DNA of 64,000 nucleotides from Bacillus sp. FJAT-29814 (lineage in GTDB: Bacteria; Bacillota; Bacilli; Bacillales; Cytobacillaceae), in assembly GCF_001510715.1 (NCBI RefSeq), contig NZ_LMTJ01000003.1, positions 13,143 to 77,142 on the forward strand, given 5' to 3'. The notes under the pieces were generated by a model. It was given only the letters and a program-made list of their open reading frames with translations. It searched no databases and had not been told where the DNA came from. Position 1 is the stretch's first letter; every line of letters starts with the position of its first letter. The position numbers and the translations under genes are program-made. Positions 53,298-60,780 of the stretch are shown here, one piece after another.

Positions 53298-53735
53298 CTA
53301 GTGCTTATTTTTGAACCAGCTGACGACTCCAAAAATAATAAGTAATACCCCTCCGATCTCGATAGCATGGTCTGCCAAGTTTAGAATTCCGCCAGAGCGA
53401 ATGATAAAATCTGTCACTTGCCCAAACAAAAGGCGATCAATGCCGTTACCAATTGCTCCTCCTACCAGGAATCCAAAACTACTATCAATAAGAGCACCCT
53501 TCATTTCTCCGGTTCTACGAAAATAGAAAACAACTATCACAAATACGACAGCGACAACTCCAAAGAGGCGTGCATAGCCTTGAAATAAACCTCCCGCCAT
53601 CCCACTATTTTCGATATGTGTAAGTTGTATTCCCCACAATGTGAATGTTTCATTGATCTCAATGTAGGCCCGAATCAGATATTTAGAAAGCTGGTCCATC
53701 ACAATAACGAAAATGGCAATGACATAAAATGGCAT
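53298..53735 (-). CDS. lspA: Signal peptidase II (lipoprotein signal peptidase)
   Basis: About 145 residues from ATG 53735 (GAAGG upstream; the frame extends to 53777 without a site). Four membrane helices, with VIVMDQLSKYLI at the N-terminus, IENSGMAGGLFQGY (Asn of the conserved N-x-G), GGAIGNGIDRLLFGQVTDFI (first catalytic Asp) and NLADHAIEIGG (second Asp). It cuts diacylglyceryl-modified lipoprotein precursors before the lipobox cysteine. It lies directly downstream of a lipoprotein gene on the same strand. As it sits apart from the usual pyrR region, it may be a second copy serving that neighbour. Confidence 0.88.
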   Translation of the reverse strand: MPFYVIAIFVIVMDQLSKYLIRAYIEINETFTLWGIQLTHIENSGMAGGLFQGYARLFGVVAVVFVIVVFYFRRTGEMKGALIDSSFGFLVGGAIGNGIDRLLFGQVTDFIIRSGGILNLADHAIEIGGVLLIIFGVVSWFKNKH

Positions 53736-53793
53736 AAATAGACCTTCTTTCTTAAAAAATACAAAGAAATGAACCAAGCGAAAAAGTTTAAAA

Positions 53794-53826
53794 AAAGTGC
53801 CCTAAAGCATAACTTCAGGGCAAAAA
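53794..53826 (-). terminator. Terminator of the selenoprotein gene
   Basis: On the minus strand GCCCTGAAG pairs with TTTAGGGC and runs into ACTTTTTTT. It separates the redoxin gene from lspA. Confidence 0.75.
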
Positions 53827-53838
53827 TCTTGCGTAATA

Positions 53839-54345
53839 TTAGAGGTCATTATATTCTTTTTTCAGTTCGTCAGTAGTTTTATCAATCTGCTCTCCCCAAT
53901 GGTCGTTGATCGTATTAAAAACAACCTTGCCATCCTGGTCCATCATAGCGTAGCCCCTATAAGCGACATCGCCATTTTTCATCCCCATAAAATCAATTAA
54001 TTCAAAATTCGGATCAGAAACAAAGGTGAGACTGCGACCATAATTTTCTTCCAGTTGTTTATATAATTGGTATTGTTCTTCCGGTAAATCCTTGCTAATA
54101 ATGTACATTTGAACATCCATGTCTTCAAACTTATCGAGATTTTCATGCAACTGAACCAGTTGCTGTGCACAAAGTCCTCAGGTATAGGACGTAATAAAAA
54201 AGAATATCGTCGGTTTTTCCTGAGGAAATGTTACTTCATCTAGGTCTTGATTTAATAATGTAACAGGCTCGCTGAGTGTTTTTTGTCCGCACGCAGATAA
54301 TAGCAGAATGGATGCGAAGAACAAGATCAATATTTTCGGCTTCAT
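53839..54345 (-). CDS. Selenocysteine-containing thioredoxin-like lipoprotein (UGA read as Sec)
   Basis: From ATG 54345 (AAGGAG six bases upstream) one frame encodes 168 residues if the single in-frame TGA at 54180-54178 is read as selenocysteine (residue 56). The N-terminus is a lipoprotein signal with lipobox LLSAC (Cys19). After KPTIFFFITSYT the frame continues U-G-L-C-AQQLVQLHENLDKF, so TGA takes the place of the first cysteine in a thioredoxin C-x-x-C motif, preceded by a beta-strand as the fold demands. The rest (VSDPNFELIDFMGMKNGDVA, QDGKVVFNTINDHWG) is an AhpC/TSA-like redoxin domain. A SECIS-like hairpin follows 14 bases after the TGA, and the same window carries selC. A conventional caller would report only the last 103 residues. 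Confidence 0.85.
54147..54163 (-). promoter_or_regulatory. Candidate bacterial SECIS hairpin
   Basis: On the minus strand GCAACTG-GTT-CAGTTGC forms a perfect 7-bp stem with a GU-containing loop, starting 14 bases after the UGA. Bacterial SECIS elements lie in this range and have a GU in the apical loop. Confidence 0.7.
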
Positions 54346-54511
54346 GTTAAACTCCTTACTATAATGAATTCAGACAATTTCCCTTCCATTGTAGTGTAAA
54401 CCTAAACATCTATCAATATTATTGCTTTGATCACATGTTTAATTCAACTTTATGAGATTTTTGAATGGTAGGGGAGTTTTAATTCAAAATATTTAAAAAA
54501 TTTTTATTATC

Positions 54512-54530
54512 TGTCCATCATAACGGGACA
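54512..54530. promoter_or_regulatory. 19-bp inverted repeat upstream of the catechol dioxygenase (candidate IclR operator)
   Basis: TGTCC-N9-GGACA (TGTCCATCATAACGGGACA). A second copy differing at only a few central bases lies at 56921-56939. Confidence 0.65.
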
Positions 54531-54601
54531 ATTGCCTTTTTAGCAATACCAATCTCTTTTACTATTAAAGTAACCGAAAAGTCATAAATATTTCATCTTA
54601 A

Positions 54602-54615
54602 TGTAAACGGTTTCA
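54602..54615 (+). promoter_or_regulatory. cre site (CcpA) upstream of the catechol dioxygenase
   Basis: TGTAAACGGTTTCA fits the cre consensus TGWAANCGNTNWCA at all 14 positions, 42 bases before the start codon. Confidence 0.75.
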
Positions 54616-54656
54616 TCCGGTTGTTCCCATTATCCATTTTAAGAGGAGGAGTAACA

Positions 54657-55637
54657 ATGAAAACGATTAAAGAACCAATTTTTGATGTTGGTCAGTTGGC
54701 TCATGTGGAGATTTTTTCTCCAAAACCAGAGGAGACAGTAGACTTTTTTACGAGATTGCTTGGCATGAGTGTAACAGCCCGTTCCGGTCAATCTGTCTAT
54801 TTGAGAGCGTATGAGGAGTCGTATCATCATTCTTTAAAGGTTACGGAATCAAAGGAATCCGGTCTCGGGCATGCCGCTTGGCGGACCATTTCTCCTCAGG
54901 CCCTTCAGCGGCGGGTTGAGGCAGTAAAGGCAACAGGTCTTGGCCGTGGATGGATTGAGGGAGACCTTGGCCATGGAGAGGCTTACCAATTTACAACGCC
55001 TGATGGTCATTTAATGGAATTATTCTATGATGTGGAATATTACCAGGCCAAAGAAAACGAAAAAACGAAATTATTGAACCGGGTTACGAAACGGCCAGAT
55101 CGAGGTGTACCGGTACGCCGCTTGGATCACATTAACCTCATGACCGCTGACCCAGGAAAAAATACTGATTTTATGCTGGATGCCCTTGGTTTTCGATTAA
55201 GGGAACAAATTCAGGATAACGGCAACGTTGTTGGAAGCTGGATCAGCGTTTCCAACCTTGTCCACGAAATCGCCTTCATGCCCGAACCTAATAAAATGCA
55301 GGGAAAACTCCATCATCTTTGCTATTGGTATGGCATTCCGCAAAATTTATATGAATTAGCAGATTTACTAAGAGACAATGATATTTTCGTAGAGGTACCG
55401 CCGAACAAGCATGGAATCAGCCAAGCGTTCTGTATGTATGTCTATGAGCCGGGAGGAAACCGGATAGAGTTGTTTGGAGACGCCGGTTATCTCATTTTGG
55501 ACCCTGCTTGGGAACCGGTGATTTGGGAAATGAAGGATGTACCGGGGAATGGCGATACATGGATTGGTACTGCATTCCCTGAATCGTGGTGGGTACGAGG
55601 TACCCCTGTCACCGTTCCTGAAATTGCAAAATCTTAA
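54657..55637 (+). CDS. Catechol 2,3-dioxygenase
   Basis: About 326 residues from ATG 54657 (GGAGGAG upstream; the frame extends to 54621). It is a two-domain vicinal-oxygen-chelate enzyme that splits catechol next to the hydroxyls to give 2-hydroxymuconic semialdehyde. The iron ligands are visible: His in RRLDHINLM, His in [10 protein letters not shown] and Glu in [27 protein letters not shown] is the C-terminal signature. The N-terminal half keeps the fold but lacks ligands, as usual. It has its own promoter region with a cre site and the TGTCC repeat. Downstream genes of the pathway lie beyond the 52-bp repeat array and the IclR gene. Confidence 0.9.
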   Translation: MKTIKEPIFDVGQLAHVEIFSPKPEETVDFFTRLLGMSVTARSGQSVYLRAYEESYHHSLKVTESKESGLGHAAWRTISPQALQRRVEAVKATGLGRGWIEGDLGHGEAYQFTTPDGHLMELFYDVEYYQAKENEKTKLLNRVTKRPDRGVPVRRLDHINLMTADPGKNTDFMLDALGFRLREQIQDNGNVVGSWISVSNLVHEIAFMPEPNKMQGKLHHLCYWYGIPQNLYELADLLRDNDIFVEVPPNKHGISQAFCMYVYEPGGNRIELFGDAGYLILDPAWEPVIWEMKDVPGNGDTWIGTAFPESWWVRGTPVTVPEIAKS

Positions 55638-55649
55638 TATCAAAAGGCG

Positions 55650-56096
55650 CAGTGCGTGCCGCTCATTATGAAAGGCTCATAGTGCCCGTGCCAAGGAAAA
55701 AACTCGCGTGCGGGTCACTATGACAGGTTCATAGTGCCCGTGCTAAGGAAAAAACTCGCGTGCGGGTCACTATGTAAGGCTCATAGTGCCCGTGCGAAGG
55801 AAAAAATTCATGTGCTGGTCACTATGACAGGTTCATAGTGCCCGTGCCAAGGAAAAAACTTCCGTATTGGTCACTATGACAGGTTCATAGTGACCGTGCC
55901 AAGGAAAAAACTCGCGTGCGGGTCACTATGAAAGGCTCATAGTGCCCGTGCGAAGGAAAAAATTCATGTACTGGTCACTATGAAAGGCTCATAGTGACCG
56001 TGCCAAGGAAAAAACTCTCGTGCGGGTCACTATGAAAGGCTTATAGTGCCAGTGCCATGTAAAAAACACACGTCCCGGTCACCGTTTCAATAAAAA
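55650..56096. repeat. 52-bp tandem repeat array, about nine units, each a hairpin
   Basis: Units recur with an exact 52-base period (the CACTATG core, or its variant, at 55664, 55716, 55768, 55820, 55872, 55924, 55976, 56028 and 56080). Each has GGTCACTATGA, a 5-base loop such as CAGGT, TCATAGTGCCC, then a spacer GTGCCAAGGAAAAAACT-like. The first and last units are degenerate. The arms GGTCACTATGA and TCATAGTGcCC pair, and a unit's GTGC can extend the stem. It fills the gap between two convergent genes. Confidence 0.9.
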
Positions 56097-56108
56097 ACTG
56101 CGTACTGA

Positions 56109-56876
56109 TCATCGTTTCCAATACCCCATTCTATCTGAAATTAACTCCCCGGACCGGATTAATTCAGGTGCCATCAATTCAACCCTTCGATTGGAAAGCC
56201 GATTACTTGGCCCAACTAAGTTTATAGCTGCAATTACTTTGCCAGTATAATCTCGAACCGGTGCAGATAGAGAGCTAATATCATTTCGAAGTTCACCGTT
56301 GCTAACTGAATAGCCCTTTTGATAGATTTGCTTCAATTCTCGGCGAAACATATCTGGGTCAGTGATTGTTTTAGAGGTATATTTTTTTAATCCATTTCTC
56401 AAAATGGAATCTACTAGAAAAGGTTCACTAAATGCTAGTAATAATTTTCCTGAACTCGTGCAATGGGTATGGTAGTGAAGACCGGGATGCGAGACTAATT
56501 TAATCGAGTTTTCACCCTCTACTTTGCATAAGTAAATGATTTCAAGGTTATCTAAGATAGCAAGATGAGAGGTTTCTTTGAAGGTATTCGCTATTTTTGT
56601 AATGATCGGCAGTGCTTCAGTATGGAGATCAATATGTCCTAATACGATGGAACTTAATTCGAGCACGGATAAACCAAGTTCATATTTGTTTGTTTCGCTA
56701 TTCTTTCGGACTAATCCCTCTTTGGCCAATGTTGCTAGTATTCTCTGGACACTGCTTTTTCCTAACCCCAGTTCAGCTGCAAGCTCACGAACGCCTTTTT
56801 GAGGCTGTTCCATCTTGAAAGAACGAAGAATTTTTATGGCATTGCTTACAGAAGAAAGTGCATTTTCTTTTTCCAT
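56109..56876 (-). CDS. IclR-family transcriptional regulator of the meta-cleavage genes
   Basis: A 255-residue regulator. Residues 5-70 hold the winged helix (VSNAIKILRSFKMEQPQKGV, ELAAELGLGKSSVQRILATL), the rest the IclR effector domain (NTFKETSHLAILDNLEIIYL, HTHCTSSGKLLLAFSEPFLV, DISSLSAPVRDYTGKVIAAI). Such proteins often act on aromatic degradation genes with a pathway compound as effector. It is divergent from the acetaldehyde dehydrogenase operon; a 19-bp inverted repeat lies between them and a near copy precedes the catechol dioxygenase. The 3' end reaches the degenerate end of the 52-bp array. Confidence 0.92.
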   Translation of the reverse strand: MEKENALSSVSNAIKILRSFKMEQPQKGVRELAAELGLGKSSVQRILATLAKEGLVRKNSETNKYELGLSVLELSSIVLGHIDLHTEALPIITKIANTFKETSHLAILDNLEIIYLCKVEGENSIKLVSHPGLHYHTHCTSSGKLLLAFSEPFLVDSILRNGLKKYTSKTITDPDMFRRELKQIYQKGYSVSNGELRNDISSLSAPVRDYTGKVIAAINLVGPSNRLSNRRVELMAPELIRSGELISDRMGYWKR

Positions 56877-56920
56877 TTATCCACGCCCCTTTATTTTGAT
56901 TATATAAAAAATTCGGAAAA

Positions 56921-56939
56921 TGTCCACTATACAGGGACA
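56921..56939. promoter_or_regulatory. 19-bp inverted repeat in the divergent iclR region (candidate IclR operator)
   Basis: TGTCCACTATACAGGGACA: half-sites TGTCC and GGACA spaced by nine bases, exactly as at 54512-54530. It lies 45 bases from the iclR start. Confidence 0.65.
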
Positions 56940-57011
56940 ACGAAATTGTTCAGCCAATTTATCTCTATTATTATTGAAATCAATAGAGGAAGAGAGGAAG
57001 GTGTGCAGCAA

Positions 57012-57926
57012 ATGACCAAAGTGAAAGCTGCCATATTAGGTTCCGGAAACATCGGAACAGATCTAATGTACAAAATTTTAAAGAATGATGGGAATCTGGA
57101 ACTGTCGCTCATGGCAGGGATTGTCCCCGATTCAGAAGGATTGGTTAGAGCACGTGAAATGGGAATTCGCACTAGCCATGAAGGCATTAAAGATATTTTG
57201 GAGGATACGGAAATTAAGATTGTCTTCGATGCCACAAGCGCAAAAGCACATTTGCAAGCTGCGGAACTCTTGCGTTCAGTAGGAAAAATGGCTGTCGATT
57301 TAACTCCGGCAGCGGTTGGTCCTTATTTGGTCCCACCGGTAAACCTGGATCAACATATTGAAGCCAAAAATGTAAACATGGTATCCTGTGCCGGGCAGGC
57401 GACCACTCCACTTGTATATGCGGTTTCCCGTGTAGTCCCGGTCCATTATGCAGAAATTATTGCCACAGTCGCCAGCCTTGCGATTGGGCCGGGGACAAGA
57501 CAAAATGTCGATGAATTCACGAGAACGACAGCTAATGCCCTTATGAAAATTGGCGGGGCCAACATGGCGCGGGCGATTCCCGTCTTTAATTCAGCCGAGC
57601 CTCCAATCACCATGACAAATACCGTTTATGCCGTCATCAAAGATCACGATTTTGATGTAGATGCTGTAAAGAAATCGGTCCTAGAAATGATCGAAGAAGT
57701 TTCCTCTTACGTTCCTGGATACCGCTTAAAAGGCGAACCATTCGTTGATTACCGTGAAACGCCTTGGGGACGATTGCCAATGGTAGTCATCATGAATGAA
57801 GTGGAAGGAGAAGGAGATTTCTTTCCGACCTATGCAGGCAATTTAGATATTATGACAGCATCCGCCCGAAAGGTTGGAGAATTGTATGCTCAAGCATTTA
57901 TTGAGACAAAGGAGGTCCAACGATGA
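57012..57926 (+). CDS. Acetaldehyde dehydrogenase (acylating)
   Basis: About 304 residues from ATG 57012, with GAGGAAGG upstream; the frame runs far upstream through the regulatory region. [20 protein letters not shown] is the Rossmann opening of DmpF/MhpF enzymes, and [19 protein letters not shown] carries the catalytic Cys. It turns acetaldehyde from the aldolase into acetyl-CoA with NAD and CoA, and normally forms a channelling complex with the aldolase encoded next, whose start overlaps this stop (ATGA). Confidence 0.93.
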   Translation: MTKVKAAILGSGNIGTDLMYKILKNDGNLELSLMAGIVPDSEGLVRAREMGIRTSHEGIKDILEDTEIKIVFDATSAKAHLQAAELLRSVGKMAVDLTPAAVGPYLVPPVNLDQHIEAKNVNMVSCAGQATTPLVYAVSRVVPVHYAEIIATVASLAIGPGTRQNVDEFTRTTANALMKIGGANMARAIPVFNSAEPPITMTNTVYAVIKDHDFDVDAVKKSVLEMIEEVSSYVPGYRLKGEPFVDYRETPWGRLPMVVIMNEVEGEGDFFPTYAGNLDIMTASARKVGELYAQAFIETKEVQR

Positions 57927-58936
57927 AAATTCCTAGAATTACCGATACAACACTTAGGGACGGTTCACACGCTGTCAGTCATAGTTTTTCTCCTGAAGTA
58001 ATAAAGAATGTAGTCAAAAGACTTGACGAAGCGGGAGTGCCTGTCATTGAAGTCAGCCATGGAGCGGGATTGAATGGTTCAACCATTCAACAAGGATTTT
58101 CTCTTCATTCGGAATTTGACTTAATTAAAACAGCGGTTGAAACCGCAAAACAGGCAAAAATCGCTTCCTTATTTGTACCGGGTATCGGCACAAGTGAGGA
58201 ATTGCGACATGCGGTTGAAATTGGCATCAACACCATTCGGATTGCTGTACATTGTACCGAAGCGGATGTGACGGAGCAATACTTCCGCTTGGCGAAAGAA
58301 TTAGGAATTGAGGCAGTGGGCTTTTTAATGATGGCCCACACCCAATCAGGTAAAGTGCTTGCAAAACAGGCAAAATTGATGGAATCATACGGAGCGGATT
58401 GTGTTTATGTGGTGGATTCGGCAGGCGCTCTTGTTCCTGTGGGCGTAAAGGAACGAGTCTCAGCATTAAAAGAGGCACTTTCCATTGATGTAGGCTTCCA
58501 TGCTCATAATAATCTTGGATTAGCGATTGGTAATACATTGGCTGCCTTGGATGAAGGAGCGGATCAGATTGATGGAACGTTAAGGGGACTAGGAGCAGGA
58601 CCTGGTAACGCGCCAACAGAAATACTTGTGGCAGTTTTAAATAAAATGAATATCGACACCGGAATTAGCCTTTCAGCATTATTGGATTTAGCAGAAGAGG
58701 TGATTGCACCCATCCTGCCAGCCCAAATGATTCTAGATCGCGACAATATATCGAGTGGATATGCAGGCGTATATAACAGCTTCTTGTTACACGTAAGACA
58801 CGCCGCTGAAAAATTTGGTGTAAATGTGTCGGAAATCATGGCAGAACTAGGGAAACGTCAAGCCATTGCTGGCCAAGAAGATTGGATTTTGGATGTGGCG
58901 GTTGAAATCGCTGCGAAAAAAGGGATCAAGGTCTAA
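57923..58936 (+). CDS. 4-hydroxy-2-oxovalerate aldolase
   Basis: A 337-residue class II aldolase of the DmpG/MhpE family that splits 4-hydroxy-2-oxovalerate into pyruvate and acetaldehyde. [20 protein letters not shown] is the HMGL-like opening with catalytic Arg and metal-binding Asp, [19 protein letters not shown] holds the metal His pair, and the C-terminal DmpG communication domain ([20 protein letters not shown]) contacts the dehydrogenase. GGAGG precedes the ATG. Product acetaldehyde is passed to the enzyme of the overlapping upstream gene. Confidence 0.94.
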   Translation: MKIPRITDTTLRDGSHAVSHSFSPEVIKNVVKRLDEAGVPVIEVSHGAGLNGSTIQQGFSLHSEFDLIKTAVETAKQAKIASLFVPGIGTSEELRHAVEIGINTIRIAVHCTEADVTEQYFRLAKELGIEAVGFLMMAHTQSGKVLAKQAKLMESYGADCVYVVDSAGALVPVGVKERVSALKEALSIDVGFHAHNNLGLAIGNTLAALDEGADQIDGTLRGLGAGPGNAPTEILVAVLNKMNIDTGISLSALLDLAEEVIAPILPAQMILDRDNISSGYAGVYNSFLLHVRHAAEKFGVNVSEIMAELGKRQAIAGQEDWILDVAVEIAAKKGIKV

Positions 58937-58965
58937 TTAAGTTTTTTAACAAGGGTGTGAATTTG

Positions 58966-59742
58966 ATGATGATACAAGAAGCTGCGGCGAGGCTACTTCA
59001 GGCGGAAGAAACGAAGAAGGCGATTGAACCGTTAACCGTGACTTATCCCGAAATAACGGTAGATGAAGCATACCAAACTCAACTAGAGATCACCCGCCTT
59101 AAAGTGGAAAACGGTGCCAAGATTGTCGGGAAAAAAATTGGGGCCACAAGTAAGGCGATACAAAATATGTTTGGTGTCAATCAGCCGGATTACGGCCATC
59201 TTTTAGACGATATGATGTTTGTCGAGGGAGACACGATTCCGTTGGACCAATACATTCAGCCGAAAGTAGAGTGCGAGATTGCCTTTATTTTAAAGAAAGA
59301 TTTAAAGGGTCCGAATGTGACCATCATGGACGTGGTCGAGGCCACGGATTATATTGTCCCCGCCATTGAAGTAATTGACAGTAGGATCTCAGATTGGAAG
59401 ATTAAGTTTGAAGACACAGTAGCGGATAATGGCTCTTCTGCCAGCGCCATCATCGGTGGAAAACCAACGAAGCTTGATGGTGTTGATTTAACCCATATCG
59501 GAATGGTGATCTATAAAAACGGCGAAATGATCGAAACCGCAGCAGGCGCGGCTGTGCTAGGCAACCCGTTACGTGCCGTCGCCTGGCTTGCGAACTCTCT
59601 AGGAAAATATGATGTTTCTTTAAAAGCGGGAGAAATCATCCTGTCCGGTGCCCTGACCAGCGCTGTTGAAATTGAAGACCAAGACACATTTACTGCTGAA
59701 TTTGCCCATATTGGCTCGGTAAGCGCAACATTTAAGCGGTAA
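58966..59742 (+). CDS. 2-keto-4-pentenoate hydratase
   Basis: About 258 residues from ATG 58966 (GGGTG upstream; GTG 58957 would add three residues). It belongs to the FAH-like hydratase/decarboxylase family. VGKKIGATSKAIQNMFGVNQ, VECEIAFILKKDLKG (metal Glu pair) and SRISDWKIKFEDTVADNGSS are diagnostic; the SRI-x-DWKIK form marks the hydratase (DmpE/MhpD) rather than the decarboxylase. It adds water to 2-oxopent-4-enoate to give the aldolase substrate. The next gene is its paralogue, which usually forms a complex with it. Confidence 0.88.
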   Translation: MMIQEAAARLLQAEETKKAIEPLTVTYPEITVDEAYQTQLEITRLKVENGAKIVGKKIGATSKAIQNMFGVNQPDYGHLLDDMMFVEGDTIPLDQYIQPKVECEIAFILKKDLKGPNVTIMDVVEATDYIVPAIEVIDSRISDWKIKFEDTVADNGSSASAIIGGKPTKLDGVDLTHIGMVIYKNGEMIETAAGAAVLGNPLRAVAWLANSLGKYDVSLKAGEIILSGALTSAVEIEDQDTFTAEFAHIGSVSATFKR

Positions 59743-59761
59743 AGGGGATGAGGTGAAAAAT

Positions 59762-60553
59762 ATGCTGAAAACGGATGTAGTAGATGTCATTGCCAATGAA
59801 CTATTCAAGGCGGAGAAACATGGGTATTCGGTTGATAAATTTGTCGAGCAATATCCTGAATTGGATGAGGCGTTGGCCTACAGAGTACAAGAACGATTGA
59901 TTGAAATTAAATGTAAGGAAGAAAATACAAAAAGGGTTGGCCGCAAGCTCGGTTTAACCAGTAAAGCAAAACAGGTCATGATGGGTGTCCATGAGCCGTC
60001 TTACGGCGTTCTGCTTGAGAGCATGCAATTATTTGAAGGGGAGCCTATTTCCATTTCTCCTTTTATTCATGCAAAACTAGAACCTGAATTGGCTTTCATT
60101 TTTGGGAAGGAATTAAAAGGATCGCATGTAACGGTGGCGGATGTGCTTACTGCTACAGACTATATCGCTCCTGCAGTAGAGATCATTGACAGCAGGTTTC
60201 AAGGCTTTAGCTTTACACTTCCGGATGCAGTTGCGGATAATTCTTCATCATCTCGTTTTATCATTGGTGAAAGGTTTTATTCACCTAATCAATTAGATTT
60301 AAAACTGATGGGGATGGTGTTTAGGAAGAACGGTGAAGTGGTCGCGACCGGCGCAGGTGCTGCCGTGATGGGCCATCCGGCAAGAGCGATTGCCTGGATG
60401 GTCAATAAATTGTATAAGGTCGGACAAAGTGTTCAACCAGGTGAAGTGGTGTTAAGCGGTGCGCTATCGGGGGCCTTTGCCATAGCAGCTGGTGATCATT
60501 TTTCGGCGAGCTTTGACAGAATCGGCTCGGTAGAAGCAGTATTCACTGAATAA
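59762..60553 (+). CDS. 4-oxalocrotonate decarboxylase
   Basis: About 263 residues from ATG 59762 (GAGGTG six bases upstream). It is a paralogue of the preceding hydratase: VGRKLGLTSKAKQVMMGVHE, LEPELAFIFGKELKG (metal ligands) and SRFQGFSFTLPDAVADNSSS. The F-x-F-TLPD form is what I associate with 4-oxalocrotonate decarboxylases (DmpH/XylI), which remove CO2 from 2-oxohex-3-enedioate. It works with the hydratase, so the unstable product is passed on directly. Only 19 bases separate the two genes. Confidence 0.87.
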   Translation: MLKTDVVDVIANELFKAEKHGYSVDKFVEQYPELDEALAYRVQERLIEIKCKEENTKRVGRKLGLTSKAKQVMMGVHEPSYGVLLESMQLFEGEPISISPFIHAKLEPELAFIFGKELKGSHVTVADVLTATDYIAPAVEIIDSRFQGFSFTLPDAVADNSSSSRFIIGERFYSPNQLDLKLMGMVFRKNGEVVATGAGAAVMGHPARAIAWMVNKLYKVGQSVQPGEVVLSGALSGAFAIAAGDHFSASFDRIGSVEAVFTE

Positions 60554-60579
60554 CGTCAAGTAGAAGGGGGAACTGTTTT

Positions 60580-60780
60580 ATGCCATTTGTTAAAATAAAT
60601 ATTCTTAAAGGAAGACCGCCGGAAAAAAAAGAACGATTAATCCGTGAAGTAACCGATTTGGTTTCTGAAATATTGGAGGCACCAGTCCAGAATGTCCGCG
60701 TCATGATTCAGGAGGTAGAACCAGAGCACTGGGGAATTGCCGGGGAATCGGTTAAGAAGAGAAATGAGGTAGCAAAATGA
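60580..60780 (+). CDS. 4-oxalocrotonate tautomerase
   Basis: A 66-residue protein starting PFVKINILKGRPPEKKERLI after removal of Met, so Pro1 is the catalytic base. Two Arg (in KGRPPEKK and QNVRVMIQEV) occupy the usual substrate-binding sites. It interconverts the enol and keto forms of 4-oxalocrotonate before decarboxylation, and would work as a hexamer. GGGGG precedes the ATG, and the stop overlaps the next gene (ATGA). Confidence 0.92.
   Translation: MPFVKINILKGRPPEKKERLIREVTDLVSEILEAPVQNVRVMIQEVEPEHWGIAGESVKKRNEVAK

Noticed and set aside
55650-56096. 52-bp repeats as a CRISPR array
   Set aside because: There are no unique spacers of constant length between identical repeats; the whole unit is repeated with scattered variation, and no cas genes are near.
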